From Agathobacter rectalis ATCC 33656 (GTDB lineage Bacteria > Bacillota > Clostridia > Lachnospirales > Lachnospiraceae), in assembly GCF_000020605.1 (NCBI RefSeq), contig NC_012781.1, positions 139,001 to 203,000 on the forward strand: a stretch of 64,000 bases of DNA, read 5' to 3'. A program made the position numbers and the translations under genes. The notes under the pieces were generated by a model, which was given only the letters and a program-made list of their open reading frames with translations, was not told the DNA's origin and made no database searches. This document shows positions 26,351 to 34,767 of this stretch, one piece after another (the stretch's first letter is position 1; every line of letters begins with the position of its first letter).

Positions 26351-26366
26351 TGAGAAAATGAAAATT
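26351..26366 (+). repeat. Right copy of the 16-bp direct repeat (candidate att site)
   Basis: Exact second copy of TGAGAAAATGAAAATT. It is 38 bases after the tRNA-like sequence and about 25 bases before the broken helicase gene. Precise recombination with the left copy would remove 5958 bp and leave the restriction operon and its right flank in place. Confidence 0.6.
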
Positions 26367-26391
26367 ACTTAAAAAAGTCCCCATCACACCC

Positions 26392-28752
26392 TTGACACGA
26401 GGGGGTACCGGAAAAACATATGCATCTGCGTTTGCCATGCGTGAGCTGGGATTCAAGCGAGTGCTGTTTCTCGTACACAGAGGTCAGCTTGCAAGACAGA
26501 CAAAGAAATCATATGAAAAGATTTTTGATAAATCAGTTTCTATGGGACTTGTCGGTGCAGGGTACAGTGACTATGACAGGGATTATGTTTTTGCAACGGT
26601 ACAGACCTTAAATCGTGATGAGCATTTGAGAAAATATGCACCGGATGACTTTGATTGCATAATTTTGGACGAGGCACACCACAGCTCGGCTAACACATAC
26701 CAGAAGGTGATGAACTATTTTACACCAAAGCTGTGGCTTGGAATGACAGCGACCCCTGATAAGCGCGATGATGATATTGACGGAAAAAACATTTACCAGA
26801 TTTTTAATTATCAGATTGCGTATGAGATTCGTTTGCAGCAGGCTATGGAGGAAAACATGCTGTGCCCGTTCCATTACTTTGGAATAACAGATGTTTCACT
26901 GCTTGGTGACAAGGAGATAAAGAGTAAAAAGCTTACAGAATCATCGTTCAACCAGCTTGTTGGTGATGAGAGGGTAAAGCATATCATTGAGCAGGCCAAT
27001 TATTTTGGACATAGCGGCGACAGGGTGAAGGGACTGATTTTTTGCAGCAGGATAGATGAATCAGTCGAATTATCGAATAAGTTTAATCAGACAATAAATC
27101 CTGAGACAGGCAGATTTTTCCGTACAATCGCATTAAATGGAGATGCCACAGAGGAGGAGAGACAGAGAGCCTTTGAGCGGCTTGCGATGGATGAAAATAC
27201 GTTAGATACCACTAACAAAACTAATGCAGATCAGATATTTGACACGGAGAGAACAGAGAAAACGGATAAAGTAGATAAAGCCGATGAAAACATGCAGCCT
27301 CTGGATTACATATTTTCCGTCGAGATTTTAAATGAGGGTGTTGATATCGTGGAGGTAAACCAGGTCATCATGCTCAGACCGACAGAATCGCCAATTGTAT
27401 TTATACAGCAGCTGGGACGTGGACTTAGAAAGGCAAATGGCAAGGAATATGTTGTTATACTTGATTTCATTGGCAACTATAACAACAATTTTATGATACC
27501 AGTCGCATTGTCGGGCGACCGCTCTTACAATGCAGATACAATCAGAAAGTATGTTATCAGCGGAAATAATACGATTCCCGGCGCTTCGACAGTGCATTTT
27601 GATGAGATTGCAAAGGACAGGATTTTTGCGTCGATAGGCAAAATAAAGGGTATGAAATCCATTATAAGAGAGAGCTATGTTTCTTTGAAAAACAGGCTTG
27701 GAAGAGTGCCGTACCTATTGGATTTTTATGAAAATGGAGAGGTAGACCCGCTTGTAATAATAAAAGAGTACAAGACCTATCAGGCATTTCTTGAAGCGGT
27801 TGAGAAGGAGCTTTATACCGGCAGATTAAATGAGCAGGAAAAAACAACTCTTGAGTATTTGTCTAAAACTATCCTAAGTGGTACGAGACCGTTTGAATTG
27901 GAGATTTTAAGGCAGCTTATGAAGAAACCGTCTCTTTCAATGAAAGAGATAAGAGAGGTTTTCACACAAAGATACGATTACGAGGTAAATGTGCAGTCTC
28001 TTGACAATGCGGCTGATGTGTTGCAGGGAAAGTTTGTCAGCAAGGATGATGAGTACAAGAGATTTTGCAGAATAGATATTCTAAAGGAGGATAACAATAA
28101 TATTTTCCGCAGGATGAATAACTTTACCACAAGGCTTCAAAATGAAGAGTTCAAAAAGCAGATAGATGACATAATAGAGGTAGGACTCAAAAGATACCAT
28201 GATAAATATCAGACCGCACTCAAAAATGAGAGTCCGTTTGTATTGTATGAGAAATACTCCAGGCGTGATGTTAGTCTGTTGATGAATTGTGGTAGGGATC
28301 TTTCCTCTACCATGTACGGAATGAAGCGCATAGATGATGATGTATTTATCTTTGTCACATATCATAAAGAGGAAAGCACAGACGAGCAGAAAAACTATGT
28401 AGATGGAAAGCCGGATTACGCGGATGCGTTTGAAGATAATATGATTTTCAGATGGGATTCGCAGATTGGCAGGGGCGTGGACAGCTCATATGTTTCAGAT
28501 GTAGTGAACACAAAAAGAAAGCATCTGCTCGTGAAAAAGAGTGATGCGGAGTCAAATTTTTACTATATGGGAGAGTTTGATATAGTTGATGTGCGCGCTG
28601 CCAGAAAGCGTGATAACAATGGCAAAGAGCGCGATATCACCAAGTTTGAGATGAAGATGCACCACCCTGTAAGAGAGGATCTGCTTCGATATCTGCAGAG
28701 CAATTTACAACAAAGATTACAAAATAATACACAGGAGCTTAAGGCAATATGA
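26392..28752 (+). pseudogene. DEAD/DEAH-DUF3427 helicase, truncated at Walker A
   Basis: About 785 codons continuing the helicase whose first 43 codons lie at 5661. The sequence becomes recognisable exactly at GGTGKTYASAFAMRE (Walker A) and then has DEAHHSS (motif II), GMTATPDKRDD (motif III), FSVEILNEGVDIVEVNQVI (IV/V) and QQLGRGLRKANGKEY (VI), followed by the DUF3427 C-terminal region. There is no ribosome-binding site or good start at the junction, and the PLD-like N-terminal domain is missing. Codon use is the backbone type. It might still be translated from an internal ATG near 26434, giving a helicase without Walker A, so I treat it as broken. It overlaps the Nudix gene by ATGA. Confidence 0.8.
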
Positions 28753-29171
28753 AAACAGTACGCGTAGTGGCTGCCGTCATAAGAGCAGTCAATAAAGAAA
28801 ATAAACCGATTATATTTGCAACCCAAAGAGGCTACGGAGAGTTCAAGGGCGGCTGGGAGTTTCCTGGAGGCAAGATTGAGTCTGGCGAGACACCGCAGCA
28901 GGCGCTAAAGTGGGAGATAATGGAGGAACTGGACACAGAAATTGCTGTCGGAGAATTAATAGATACGATAGAATACGATTATCCTAATTTCCATCTCTCT
29001 ATGGATTGCTTCTGGTGTGAGGTAATTCACGGTGAGCTTATCCTAAAGGAGGCTGAGGACGCAAAGTGGCTTACAAAGGAGCATCTGGCGGACGTGGAGT
29101 GGCTGCCGGCGGATGTGACACTGATTGAGAAGATTGGAGAGGAGTTGCATGAAACCAAGGACAGCAAATAG
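28749..29171 (+). CDS. Nudix (deoxy)nucleoside triphosphate pyrophosphohydrolase
   Basis: A 140-residue MutT-like enzyme. The Nudix box is PGGKIESGETPQQALKWEIMEEL (about 39-61); the usual REUxEE is WEIMEE, so the arginine is replaced by tryptophan. The remaining metal-binding glutamates are present. MutT-like pyrophosphohydrolases commonly follow DUF3427 helicases, and here the start overlaps the helicase stop. The last 25 codons are the unit that is repeated twice more downstream (29837 and 31103), which makes this the founding copy of the mosaic region. With its helicase broken and upstream promoter lost, expression is uncertain. Confidence 0.85.
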   Translation: MKTVRVVAAVIRAVNKENKPIIFATQRGYGEFKGGWEFPGGKIESGETPQQALKWEIMEELDTEIAVGELIDTIEYDYPNFHLSMDCFWCEVIHGELILKEAEDAKWLTKEHLADVEWLPADVTLIEKIGEELHETKDSK

Positions 29172-29172
29172 C

Positions 29173-29514
29173 ATGAACATACAAATTTTCGGAACAAAGA
29201 AATGTAATGACACAAAGAAAGCACAGCGATTTTTCAAGGAGCGTGGGATAAAGTTTCAGTTTATCGACATGAAGGAAAAAGGCATGAGCAAGGGCGAATT
29301 TAATTCTGTCGCCCAAGTGAATGGCGGTCTTGACAATATGATTAACTGGGATGGCAAAGATAAGGATTTGCTGGCACTTATAAAGTACATAGCAGATGAG
29401 GACAAGCTGGATAAAGTGCTTGAAAATCCGCAGGTGATTAAGACACCGGTGGTTAGAAACGGCAGGCAGTCAACAATCGGGTACCAGCCGGATGTATGGA
29501 AGACATGGAAATAA
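29173..29514 (+). CDS. ArsC/Spx-family thioredoxin-fold protein
   Basis: A 113-residue ArsC-fold protein. It begins IQIFGTKKCNDTKKAQRFFKER, the family active-site helix with a single cysteine (C10), continues with FIDMKEKGMSKGEF, and ends PVVRNGRQSTIGYQPDVW, containing the cis-proline and the conserved arginine. The function may be glutaredoxin-dependent reduction or Spx-like regulation; arsenate reduction itself cannot be claimed. The frame is open back to ATG 29149, which lies in the Nudix tail and has a GGAGAGG site, so an eight-residue longer protein (MKPRTANS prefix) is possible. The same MKPxTAxSM prefix precedes two other genes downstream. Confidence 0.82.
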   Translation: MNIQIFGTKKCNDTKKAQRFFKERGIKFQFIDMKEKGMSKGEFNSVAQVNGGLDNMINWDGKDKDLLALIKYIADEDKLDKVLENPQVIKTPVVRNGRQSTIGYQPDVWKTWK

Positions 29515-29525
29515 CACTAAAGGAA

Positions 29526-29816
29526 ATGAAAGGCAGGAAATTATATATGTATTATGTACCGGATGGCACCCAGCAGTGCGGTTATTATGAGTGTAAAGAG
29601 TGTGGAAGCAGGTTTCTGGATTTAAAAATTGCACCAACATTGGTATGTCCATACTGTGGAGAAGAGGCAGATATGGAGATAGGACCTGATGAGGAGATGC
29701 CAAAGGTTGTAGAATCTGCGAATCTTATTCAGATGGTTAGAGGCGTTGAAGAGGTAGAGAAGATGGATAAGCTGTTATCGCTTGCTGTGACAGGTGGCGA
29801 TTTTAGCTGGATATAA
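29526..29816 (+). CDS. Small zinc-ribbon protein
   Basis: About 96 residues with a rubredoxin-like double CxxC: CKECG and CPYCG about 20 residues apart, set in YYECKECGSRFLDLKI and LVCPYCGEEADME, followed by an acidic helical tail. It should bind one zinc or iron. The start is uncertain: ATG 29526 follows AAAGGA at a short distance, and ATG 29547 has CAGGA about 8 bases upstream. It begins soon after the ArsC-like gene and is probably cotranscribed with it. No specific function can be given. Confidence 0.75.
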   Translation: MKGRKLYMYYVPDGTQQCGYYECKECGSRFLDLKIAPTLVCPYCGEEADMEIGPDEEMPKVVESANLIQMVRGVEEVEKMDKLLSLAVTGGDFSWI

Positions 29817-29836
29817 GAATGCAGATATATGTAGAT

Positions 29837-29999
29837 GCAGATGTAAAGTAGCTGCCGGCGGATGTGACATTGATTGAGAAGATTGGAGAGGCACTATATG
29901 AAACCAAGGACAGCAAAGAGTATGGAGCTTGAGGAGACAAATGCAAGATGGAATGAATGCTTAAACAGTTATGAGAAAGTGAGGCGAGGCGTGTGTTGA
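29837..29999 (+). pseudogene. Second copy of the Nudix 3' end, fused to an internally deleted small gene
   Basis: From about 29837 the sequence matches the end of the Nudix gene (CTGCCGGCGGATGTGACA ... ATTGGAGAGG). It then gives ATG 29898 and a 33-codon frame that equals the first 11 and the last part of the gene at 31126, with 65 codons missing. The intact gene carries GAGCT at 31153 and again at 31348, 195 bases apart, and the deletion joint lies exactly at GAGCT, so a microhomology-mediated in-frame deletion explains it. Its stop overlaps the start of the DUF1016 gene. Confidence 0.7.
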
Positions 30000-30997
30000 T
30001 GAATACATCGGAGTATCTATCCGTTATCGAAAATATAAAAAGTGAAATAAAGGCTGCACAATATCATGCGACGATTCATGTGAATGCTGATATGTTGCTT
30101 TTGTATCATGATATTGGTTGTGTAATCAATGAGCATAAAGCGTGGGGGAACAAGTTTGTAGACAATCTTGCCACGGATATACGAAGTGCTTTTCCAAAGA
30201 GCAAGGGATATTCCGTCAGAAATCTGAAGTATATGGCAAAATTCGCTGAGACTTATCCGGATCGTGAATTTGTGCAGACGGTGTCTGCACAAATTCCATG
30301 GTCCCATAATATTGCAATTTTGGAAAAGGTAAAAGACCAAGAACAACGTGTATGGTATATTCATAAAACAGCAGAAAATGGATGGTCGCATAATGTTCTT
30401 GTGCATCAGATAGAAAGTGGTTTATATCAACGGCAGGTTTTGGCGGACAAGGTCACAAATTTTGAAAATCGACTGCCATCACCTCAAAGTGAGCTTGCAA
30501 CGCAGACGATGAAAGACCCATATGTGTTTGATTTTATTTCGTTTAGAGAGGACATGTTGGAACGGGATATTGAACAGGCATTGGTGAGGGATGTCACCAA
30601 GCTGCTTCTGGAACTTGGAACAGGTTTTGCATTTTTGGGGAATCAGTATCATCTGAACGTGGGCGGCGATGATTTTTATATTGACCTGTTATTCTATAAC
30701 TTGAATCTGCGCTGCTATGTAGTCATAGAACTAAAAACCGGGGAATTCAAGCCGGAATATGCCGGGCAGCTGAATTTCTATCTGTCGGCAGTGGATGGCA
30801 TATTAAAGAAAGAGCAGGATAACCCGTCCATTGGTCTGCTCCTTTGTAAGAGCAAGAACAACGTGGTAGCGGAATATTCGCTCAAAGATATTTCCAAACC
30901 AATTGGTGTGAGCGAATATAAAGTGACAAGCATTCTGCCGGATGAACTGGAAGAACAACTGCCATCCGTTGAAGATATCCAGAAACGGATTAAATAA
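29999..30997 (+). CDS. DUF1016 (YhcG-like) PDDEXK nuclease-domain protein
   Basis: A 332-residue protein of the DUF1016 family. The N-terminal half is the helical DUF1016_N domain (AFPKSKGYSVRNLKYMAKFA, IPWSHNIAILEKV, at about 60-105), and the C-terminal half is a PDDEXK nuclease with FYIDLLFYNLNLRCYVVIELKTGEFKPEYAGQLNFYL, where D, E and K of the ELK motif form the active site near residue 225-245. Family members occur in mobile and defence regions. The start is ATG 29999, immediately after GTG TTG, with GAGGCGAGG upstream. It sits between two copies of the Nudix tail, as an inserted cargo gene. Confidence 0.88.
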   Translation: MNTSEYLSVIENIKSEIKAAQYHATIHVNADMLLLYHDIGCVINEHKAWGNKFVDNLATDIRSAFPKSKGYSVRNLKYMAKFAETYPDREFVQTVSAQIPWSHNIAILEKVKDQEQRVWYIHKTAENGWSHNVLVHQIESGLYQRQVLADKVTNFENRLPSPQSELATQTMKDPYVFDFISFREDMLERDIEQALVRDVTKLLLELGTGFAFLGNQYHLNVGGDDFYIDLLFYNLNLRCYVVIELKTGEFKPEYAGQLNFYLSAVDGILKKEQDNPSIGLLLCKSKNNVVAEYSLKDISKPIGVSEYKVTSILPDELEEQLPSVEDIQKRIK

Positions 30998-31065
30998 AAT
31001 TTAGTATTGTATAACTAAAATAGCAGCCTGTTGAAAAAACTTAGAATTAAATTTATGAATTCATA

Positions 31066-31150
31066 TACTTGACATGAAAGGGTACTGGAAAACATATGCA
31101 TCTGGCAGACGTGGAGAGGCACTATATGAAACCAAAAACAGCAAAGAGTA
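31066..31150 (+). repeat. Third junction copy: helicase Walker A joined to the Nudix tail
   Basis: CTTGACATGAAAGGGTACTGG at about 31068-31088 parallels CTTGACACGAGGGGGTACCGG at the island-helicase junction (26391-26411). The helicase codons continue to GCATCTG and there switch to the Nudix tail (GCAGACGTGGAG), GCATCTG being present in both parent genes. A second joint at GGAG removes about 40 bases of the tail. This is a scar of a complete helicase-Nudix copy reduced by two short-homology deletions. Confidence 0.6.
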
Positions 31151-31395
31151 TGGAGCTATATGATATATTGATTAGGCGCGGGTATCCGGAGCCGTTTTGC
31201 GATGAGATAACGAAAAACCTAAATACCGACTGGACAACTCAAAGGATGATAGGATATCTGTCACACTATAAAAAGCTTCCCATGGAAGAAATCGCTGATG
31301 AGATGCTTGCGATACTCAGCGACCGCAATCGCATAATGCAAAAGCATGAGCTTGAGGAGACGAATGCAAGATGGAATGAATACTTAAACAGATAA
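31126..31395 (+). CDS. Small conserved hypothetical protein
   Basis: An 89-residue soluble helical protein. I do not know a function. Features include YDILIRRGYPEPFCDEITKNL and MIGYLSHYKKLPMEEIADEMLAIL, and the C-terminal ELEETNARWNEYLNR. ATG 31126 is preceded by GGAGAGG at 7 bases; the alternative ATG 31150 would remove the MKPKTAKS prefix, which derives from the Nudix tail read in another frame. A 65-codon deleted copy lies at 29898. The gene probably stood originally behind the Nudix gene in the helicase operon. Confidence 0.7.
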   Translation: MKPKTAKSMELYDILIRRGYPEPFCDEITKNLNTDWTTQRMIGYLSHYKKLPMEEIADEMLAILSDRNRIMQKHELEETNARWNEYLNR

Positions 31396-31411
31396 AGGCA
31401 GGAGGATTCAC

Positions 31412-31795
31412 ATGAGAGTACTGAATATCGAAGATGATACATTTAAACACAATGATATTTGCAAAGCCCTGTCAGGATGTGGGATTAAAGATGTCGAATG
31501 GTCCAATAATCTCGCAGACGGGTGGAAACAGATTAAAAACTCAATAGATAGTAATAATCCGTATGATCTGATAATTACTGATATGTATTATCCCGATGAG
31601 CCGGGTGGCAGAGAGGAACAATCAGGAGATGTTCTGATTGACAGAGTGATTAAGAACAAAATCACAATACCTGTAATTCTCTGCTCCAGCGTGAATCTCA
31701 AATACCCGGAAATATATGGCTGTGTTTATTATAGCAGGGAAAGAAACTGGGAGGCAGATATGCAGAAGCTTGTAAATAGTCTTGTGGCAGGATAA
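31412..31795 (+). CDS. Stand-alone response-regulator receiver domain
   Basis: A 127-residue protein that is only a receiver domain. The acidic pair ED near residue 7, the phospho-acceptor aspartate in DLIITDMYYPD (near 54), a switch serine in VILCSS and a region near the expected lysine can be recognised. There is no output domain and no histidine kinase beside it. GGAGG precedes ATG 31412 by 9 bases and the gap to the previous gene is 16 bases, so it is cotranscribed with the small hypothetical gene. Its partner is unknown. Confidence 0.75.
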   Translation: MRVLNIEDDTFKHNDICKALSGCGIKDVEWSNNLADGWKQIKNSIDSNNPYDLIITDMYYPDEPGGREEQSGDVLIDRVIKNKITIPVILCSSVNLKYPEIYGCVYYSRERNWEADMQKLVNSLVAG

Positions 31796-31797
31796 TA

Positions 31798-32259
31798 CTA
31801 ATAAATCTCAAGCTTCTGATCAACCAGTGATTCACCTTCATATACAAGCTTAAGTGTGAAGAAATTTTCTTCATTTTCTAGCAGGAGCTTTAAGAAGATA
31901 GCGTCGCCTTCCCAGGTAGGAAGTGTGGGCACGATAGTTTTATCCACCCATTTGAGGTCACCTTCGTTGCATGTTATAAGCTTGCCGGAAAATTCATCAG
32001 CGGTGAAAAGACACATCAATTCAGGCTCCTGTTTATCACTTATAAAAGTTATGAGCGCGCGGAAACGGTATGATGTAAGTGTGAGCCCTGTTTCCTCTTT
32101 GACTTCGCGGAGCAAGCATTCTTCGGGTGATTCACCATTCTCGGCGTGACCGCCAACACCAATCCATTTTCCTTCATTTATATCATTTTCTTTCTTAATA
32201 CGATGAAGCATGAGATATTGTCCATCGTGTTCTATGTAGCATAGAGTAGTTATTTTCAT
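31798..32259 (-). CDS. Nudix hydrolase (MutT/8-oxo-dGTPase-like)
   Basis: A 153-residue Nudix enzyme on the minus strand with a canonical box: GGHAENGESPEECLLREVKEETGL, carrying all the metal-binding residues of G-x5-E-x7-REUxEEx-GU. The N-terminal strand ITTLCYIEHDGQYLMLHR and the WIGVGGH approach are typical of the 8-oxo-dGTP diphosphatase branch. It runs opposite to the mosaic genes and converges with the receiver gene with two bases between stops. GGAGGT lies shortly before the start. It marks the return to backbone sequence. Confidence 0.9.
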   Translation of the reverse strand: MKITTLCYIEHDGQYLMLHRIKKENDINEGKWIGVGGHAENGESPEECLLREVKEETGLTLTSYRFRALITFISDKQEPELMCLFTADEFSGKLITCNEGDLKWVDKTIVPTLPTWEGDAIFLKLLLENEENFFTLKLVYEGESLVDQKLEIY

Positions 32260-32383
32260 GATGTACCTCCGTCAGATGATTATAACATAAAATGTGCGGG
32301 GGAAGACAGGAAAAATATCTATCTGCATAGCAGCCTAAATTTTATAGGAAAATTTATAATAAGCTTATTTATTCCCGAATAAA

Positions 32384-32413
32384 TTGCAGACGCCCCCTGT
32401 AAAGTAGTATAAT
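32384..32413 (+). promoter_or_regulatory. Promoter of the LUD-domain gene
   Basis: TTGCAG and TATAAT with an 18-base spacer, about 68 bases before the start codon at 32481. It is divergent from the Nudix gene. Confidence 0.6.
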
Positions 32414-32480
32414 AACAACAATTAATACAGCTAATTGCACAAACTGGAATTGGCAATAAGCATGAAATGAGGTTTACACT

Positions 32481-33116
32481 ATGGACGTAAGAAAAATGAG
32501 AAACGAATTACTGGGAAAGCGCCTTGTGGCTGCGCTTGAGTCGCGCAACATGGAGGCATATTATGTAGAGACAAAGGAGGATGCTGTTAAGAAGGCACTG
32601 GAGCTGATTCCAAAGGGAAGCTCAATCAATATGGGCGGTGCCACATCGGTGAAGGAATGTGGTCTGTATGAGGCCCTCTCAAACGGAGAATATCAGTTTT
32701 ATGACAGGGACAAGGTGTCTACGCAGGAGGAGAAGCAGGAGATAGCGTTAAAGGCATTTACATCGGATTATTTCCTTGGAAGTGTCAATGCGATGAGCGA
32801 GGATGGCGTATTTATCAATATTGACGGAAATGCAAACCGCGTGGCAGCATATGCTTACGGACCGAAGCATGTGCTTCTTATAGTAGGCATGAACAAGGTA
32901 GTAAAGACAGAGGCAGACGCTATGAGCCGTGCGAGAAATGAGGCTGCGCCTATCAACGCACAGCGCTTTGGCATCGACACACCATGCTCCAAGAACGGCA
33001 CCTGCTTTGACTGCAAGAGCCCACAGTGTATCTGCTGTCAGATTCTGACCACACGCTTCTCAAGGGTGAAGGGACGTTTCCAGATTATTCTTGTGGATGA
33101 GAATCTGGGCTTTTAA
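32481..33116 (+). CDS. LUD-domain protein (LutC-like, DUF162)
   Basis: A 211-residue LUD-domain protein. The hallmarks are SSINMGGATSVKECGLYEAL (about 47-66), the YFLGSVNAMSEDGVFINIDGNANRVAAYAYGPKHVLLIVGMNK region (about 94-136), and the C-terminal cysteine run CSKNGTCFDCKSPQCICC. LUD proteins of the LutC type take part in lactate oxidation, but in Clostridia the single-domain form with the extra cysteines is often separate from lutAB, and its substrate is unknown. AATGAGGT precedes the start. It has its own promoter and is followed by a small cysteine-containing gene. Confidence 0.88.
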   Translation: MDVRKMRNELLGKRLVAALESRNMEAYYVETKEDAVKKALELIPKGSSINMGGATSVKECGLYEALSNGEYQFYDRDKVSTQEEKQEIALKAFTSDYFLGSVNAMSEDGVFINIDGNANRVAAYAYGPKHVLLIVGMNKVVKTEADAMSRARNEAAPINAQRFGIDTPCSKNGTCFDCKSPQCICCQILTTRFSRVKGRFQIILVDENLGF

Positions 33117-33147
33117 TATGTGAACAGCCGGAAAGGAAACATACGAA

Positions 33148-33375
33148 ATGGGATATTTAATTAGTGAGACAACAAAAGAGGAACGCGAGGCAATTGTGGC
33201 AGAGTCGCTTGGCAATATCGAGGCCACCTGCGATGGCTGCATGTCGGGACTTGCCGAGATGTATCAGGACTATATTGACGGAAAGAAGGAGCTTCGTGAG
33301 ATAAATATGGAGTTCAATGCCAGGTATGTGCACGGAGAGGATATGCCGGGGCGAAGCGGCTGTGGATATAAGTAA
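33148..33375 (+). CDS. Small conserved protein with CDGC motif
   Basis: A 75-residue protein of unknown function. It contains ATCDGCMSGLAEMYQDYIDGKKELREINMEF and ends RSGCGYK, so three cysteines could bind a metal or form a disulfide. It starts 31 bases after the LUD gene with a GGAAAGGAAA site upstream and is probably in the same transcript. I have the impression that small proteins of this type are common in Lachnospiraceae, but no domain name can be given. Confidence 0.65.
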   Translation: MGYLISETTKEEREAIVAESLGNIEATCDGCMSGLAEMYQDYIDGKKELREINMEFNARYVHGEDMPGRSGCGYK

Positions 33376-33428
33376 TGTGAAGCAGCTTGGGATAATTACC
33401 GAAGCTTAATGTTATCAGGGAGACGCAG

Positions 33429-34625
33429 ATGATTTCATGCAGGGATGTTAACAATTTACAAATGGACGGAATGGAGCTTGTGGCGGGAGCAACAGGGCTT
33501 GACCGGATGGTGTCATGGACGTATCTGGTGCAGACAAAGCCTTATAAGGATCATATGAATCCGGGCAACTTTGCGCTGCTTGTGGTAGATTATAAGAGAT
33601 TTTCCATGGACGAGGCATATGATGCCATGGTTGAGCTGAATGAGCTGGGAATATCGGGTTTTGCGATTTCGGTTGTGGAGGACAGGGAAGAGACCCCGCA
33701 GAGGATGAAGGACAAGGCTGATGAGCTCAAGCTGCCGTTGTTTTATATCCGGTGGGAAGGAGCTACTTTTGTAGATATTGCGCAGAGCGTCGGAGAGCTG
33801 CTTTTAGAGACCAGTGTGGATAATAAAAGGACCGGGGACTACCTGTACAATCTGCTTTTTGGATATGAGGTAAATGATAAGTATATCGAGAAGATTTCTG
33901 CACAGTTTGGTCTGACCTTTGACCGGCCGTACAGAGTGGGAATCATCGTGATAGACCGCAAATACGGAGTGAATCTGGAGCAGGACGAGCACACATATAC
34001 ATACTATACCGACTGCCTGAACCGCGAGGTTATCCATATGAAGAAAAAGCCTATGTATATGAGGTTTTTGAACAAATTTGTGCTTCTTTTTGAGGAGACA
34101 AAGGATATGGAGACAGAGCATCAGATTGAAAGGATACTTGGGGATTTAGACAGTCGTGCACCATTTGCAGGGCTCATTCACAGCACATGCATACTCGGTG
34201 CTGCATACAGGAAGCCTGCGGATTTTGGCAAGAGCTATCAGGAGGCGAAAAATCTCATCCCCAAAAAGGATATTTTACCCAATCCGACCAACAAGAAGGT
34301 AATCAGTGCTAGCTCCATGGGCATATACAAGTATATGTTCAACAGTGGCAATCAGCAGGAAATCATGGATTATTGCAACGAGAAGCTAAAGCGGCTTGAG
34401 ATGTATGACAATGCAAACGGCTCGTTTCTCATAGATACGCTGCTCAATTATTATATGTGTGGCTTTAATGTCGGAAAAACGGCACAGATTATGTACGTTC
34501 ATCGTAATTCCCTGCAATACCGTCTGAAAAAGATAGAGGAAATACTGGAAATCAGCCTTGATGACTCGATGGAATATCTGGATGTAGTTAATTGTATTCT
34601 TGTAAAAAGGCTTATGTTTAATTAG
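33429..34625 (+). CDS. PucR-family transcriptional regulator
   Basis: A 398-residue regulator. The N-terminal PucR domain (MISCRDVNNLQMDGMELVAGATGLDRMVSWTYLV) senses a small ligand, and the C-terminal helix-turn-helix of the PucR_C/CdaR type reads CGFNVGKTAQIMYVHRNSLQYRLKKIEEIL (about 345-374). Such proteins control purine catabolism, sugar-diacid or amino-acid use. It stands immediately upstream of a polar amino-acid ABC operon, so it may control that operon in response to an amino acid or purine. The ligand is not visible from the sequence. Confidence 0.88.
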   Translation: MISCRDVNNLQMDGMELVAGATGLDRMVSWTYLVQTKPYKDHMNPGNFALLVVDYKRFSMDEAYDAMVELNELGISGFAISVVEDREETPQRMKDKADELKLPLFYIRWEGATFVDIAQSVGELLLETSVDNKRTGDYLYNLLFGYEVNDKYIEKISAQFGLTFDRPYRVGIIVIDRKYGVNLEQDEHTYTYYTDCLNREVIHMKKKPMYMRFLNKFVLLFEETKDMETEHQIERILGDLDSRAPFAGLIHSTCILGAAYRKPADFGKSYQEAKNLIPKKDILPNPTNKKVISASSMGIYKYMFNSGNQQEIMDYCNEKLKRLEMYDNANGSFLIDTLLNYYMCGFNVGKTAQIMYVHRNSLQYRLKKIEEILEISLDDSMEYLDVVNCILVKRLMFN

Positions 34626-34705
34626 TCACTGTAAAAATGCACAAACAAATTGTGCAAAATTAACATTGCAAAGCTGCTTCATTAAGTTTATTATACGAAC
34701 TAAGC

Positions 34706-34738
34706 AAAGGCGCTGGAGAAAAACTCCGGCGCCTTTTC
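34706..34738 (+). terminator. Intrinsic terminator between the PucR gene and the ABC operon
   Basis: AAAGGCGCTGGAG and CTCCGGCGCCTTTT form a 13-base-pair helix with a five-A loop and a T run. It could end the PucR transcript or act as an attenuator for the binding-protein gene 30 bases downstream. Confidence 0.85.
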
Positions 34739-34767
34739 GTATTTCAATAATCAAGGAGGAAAAGCTT

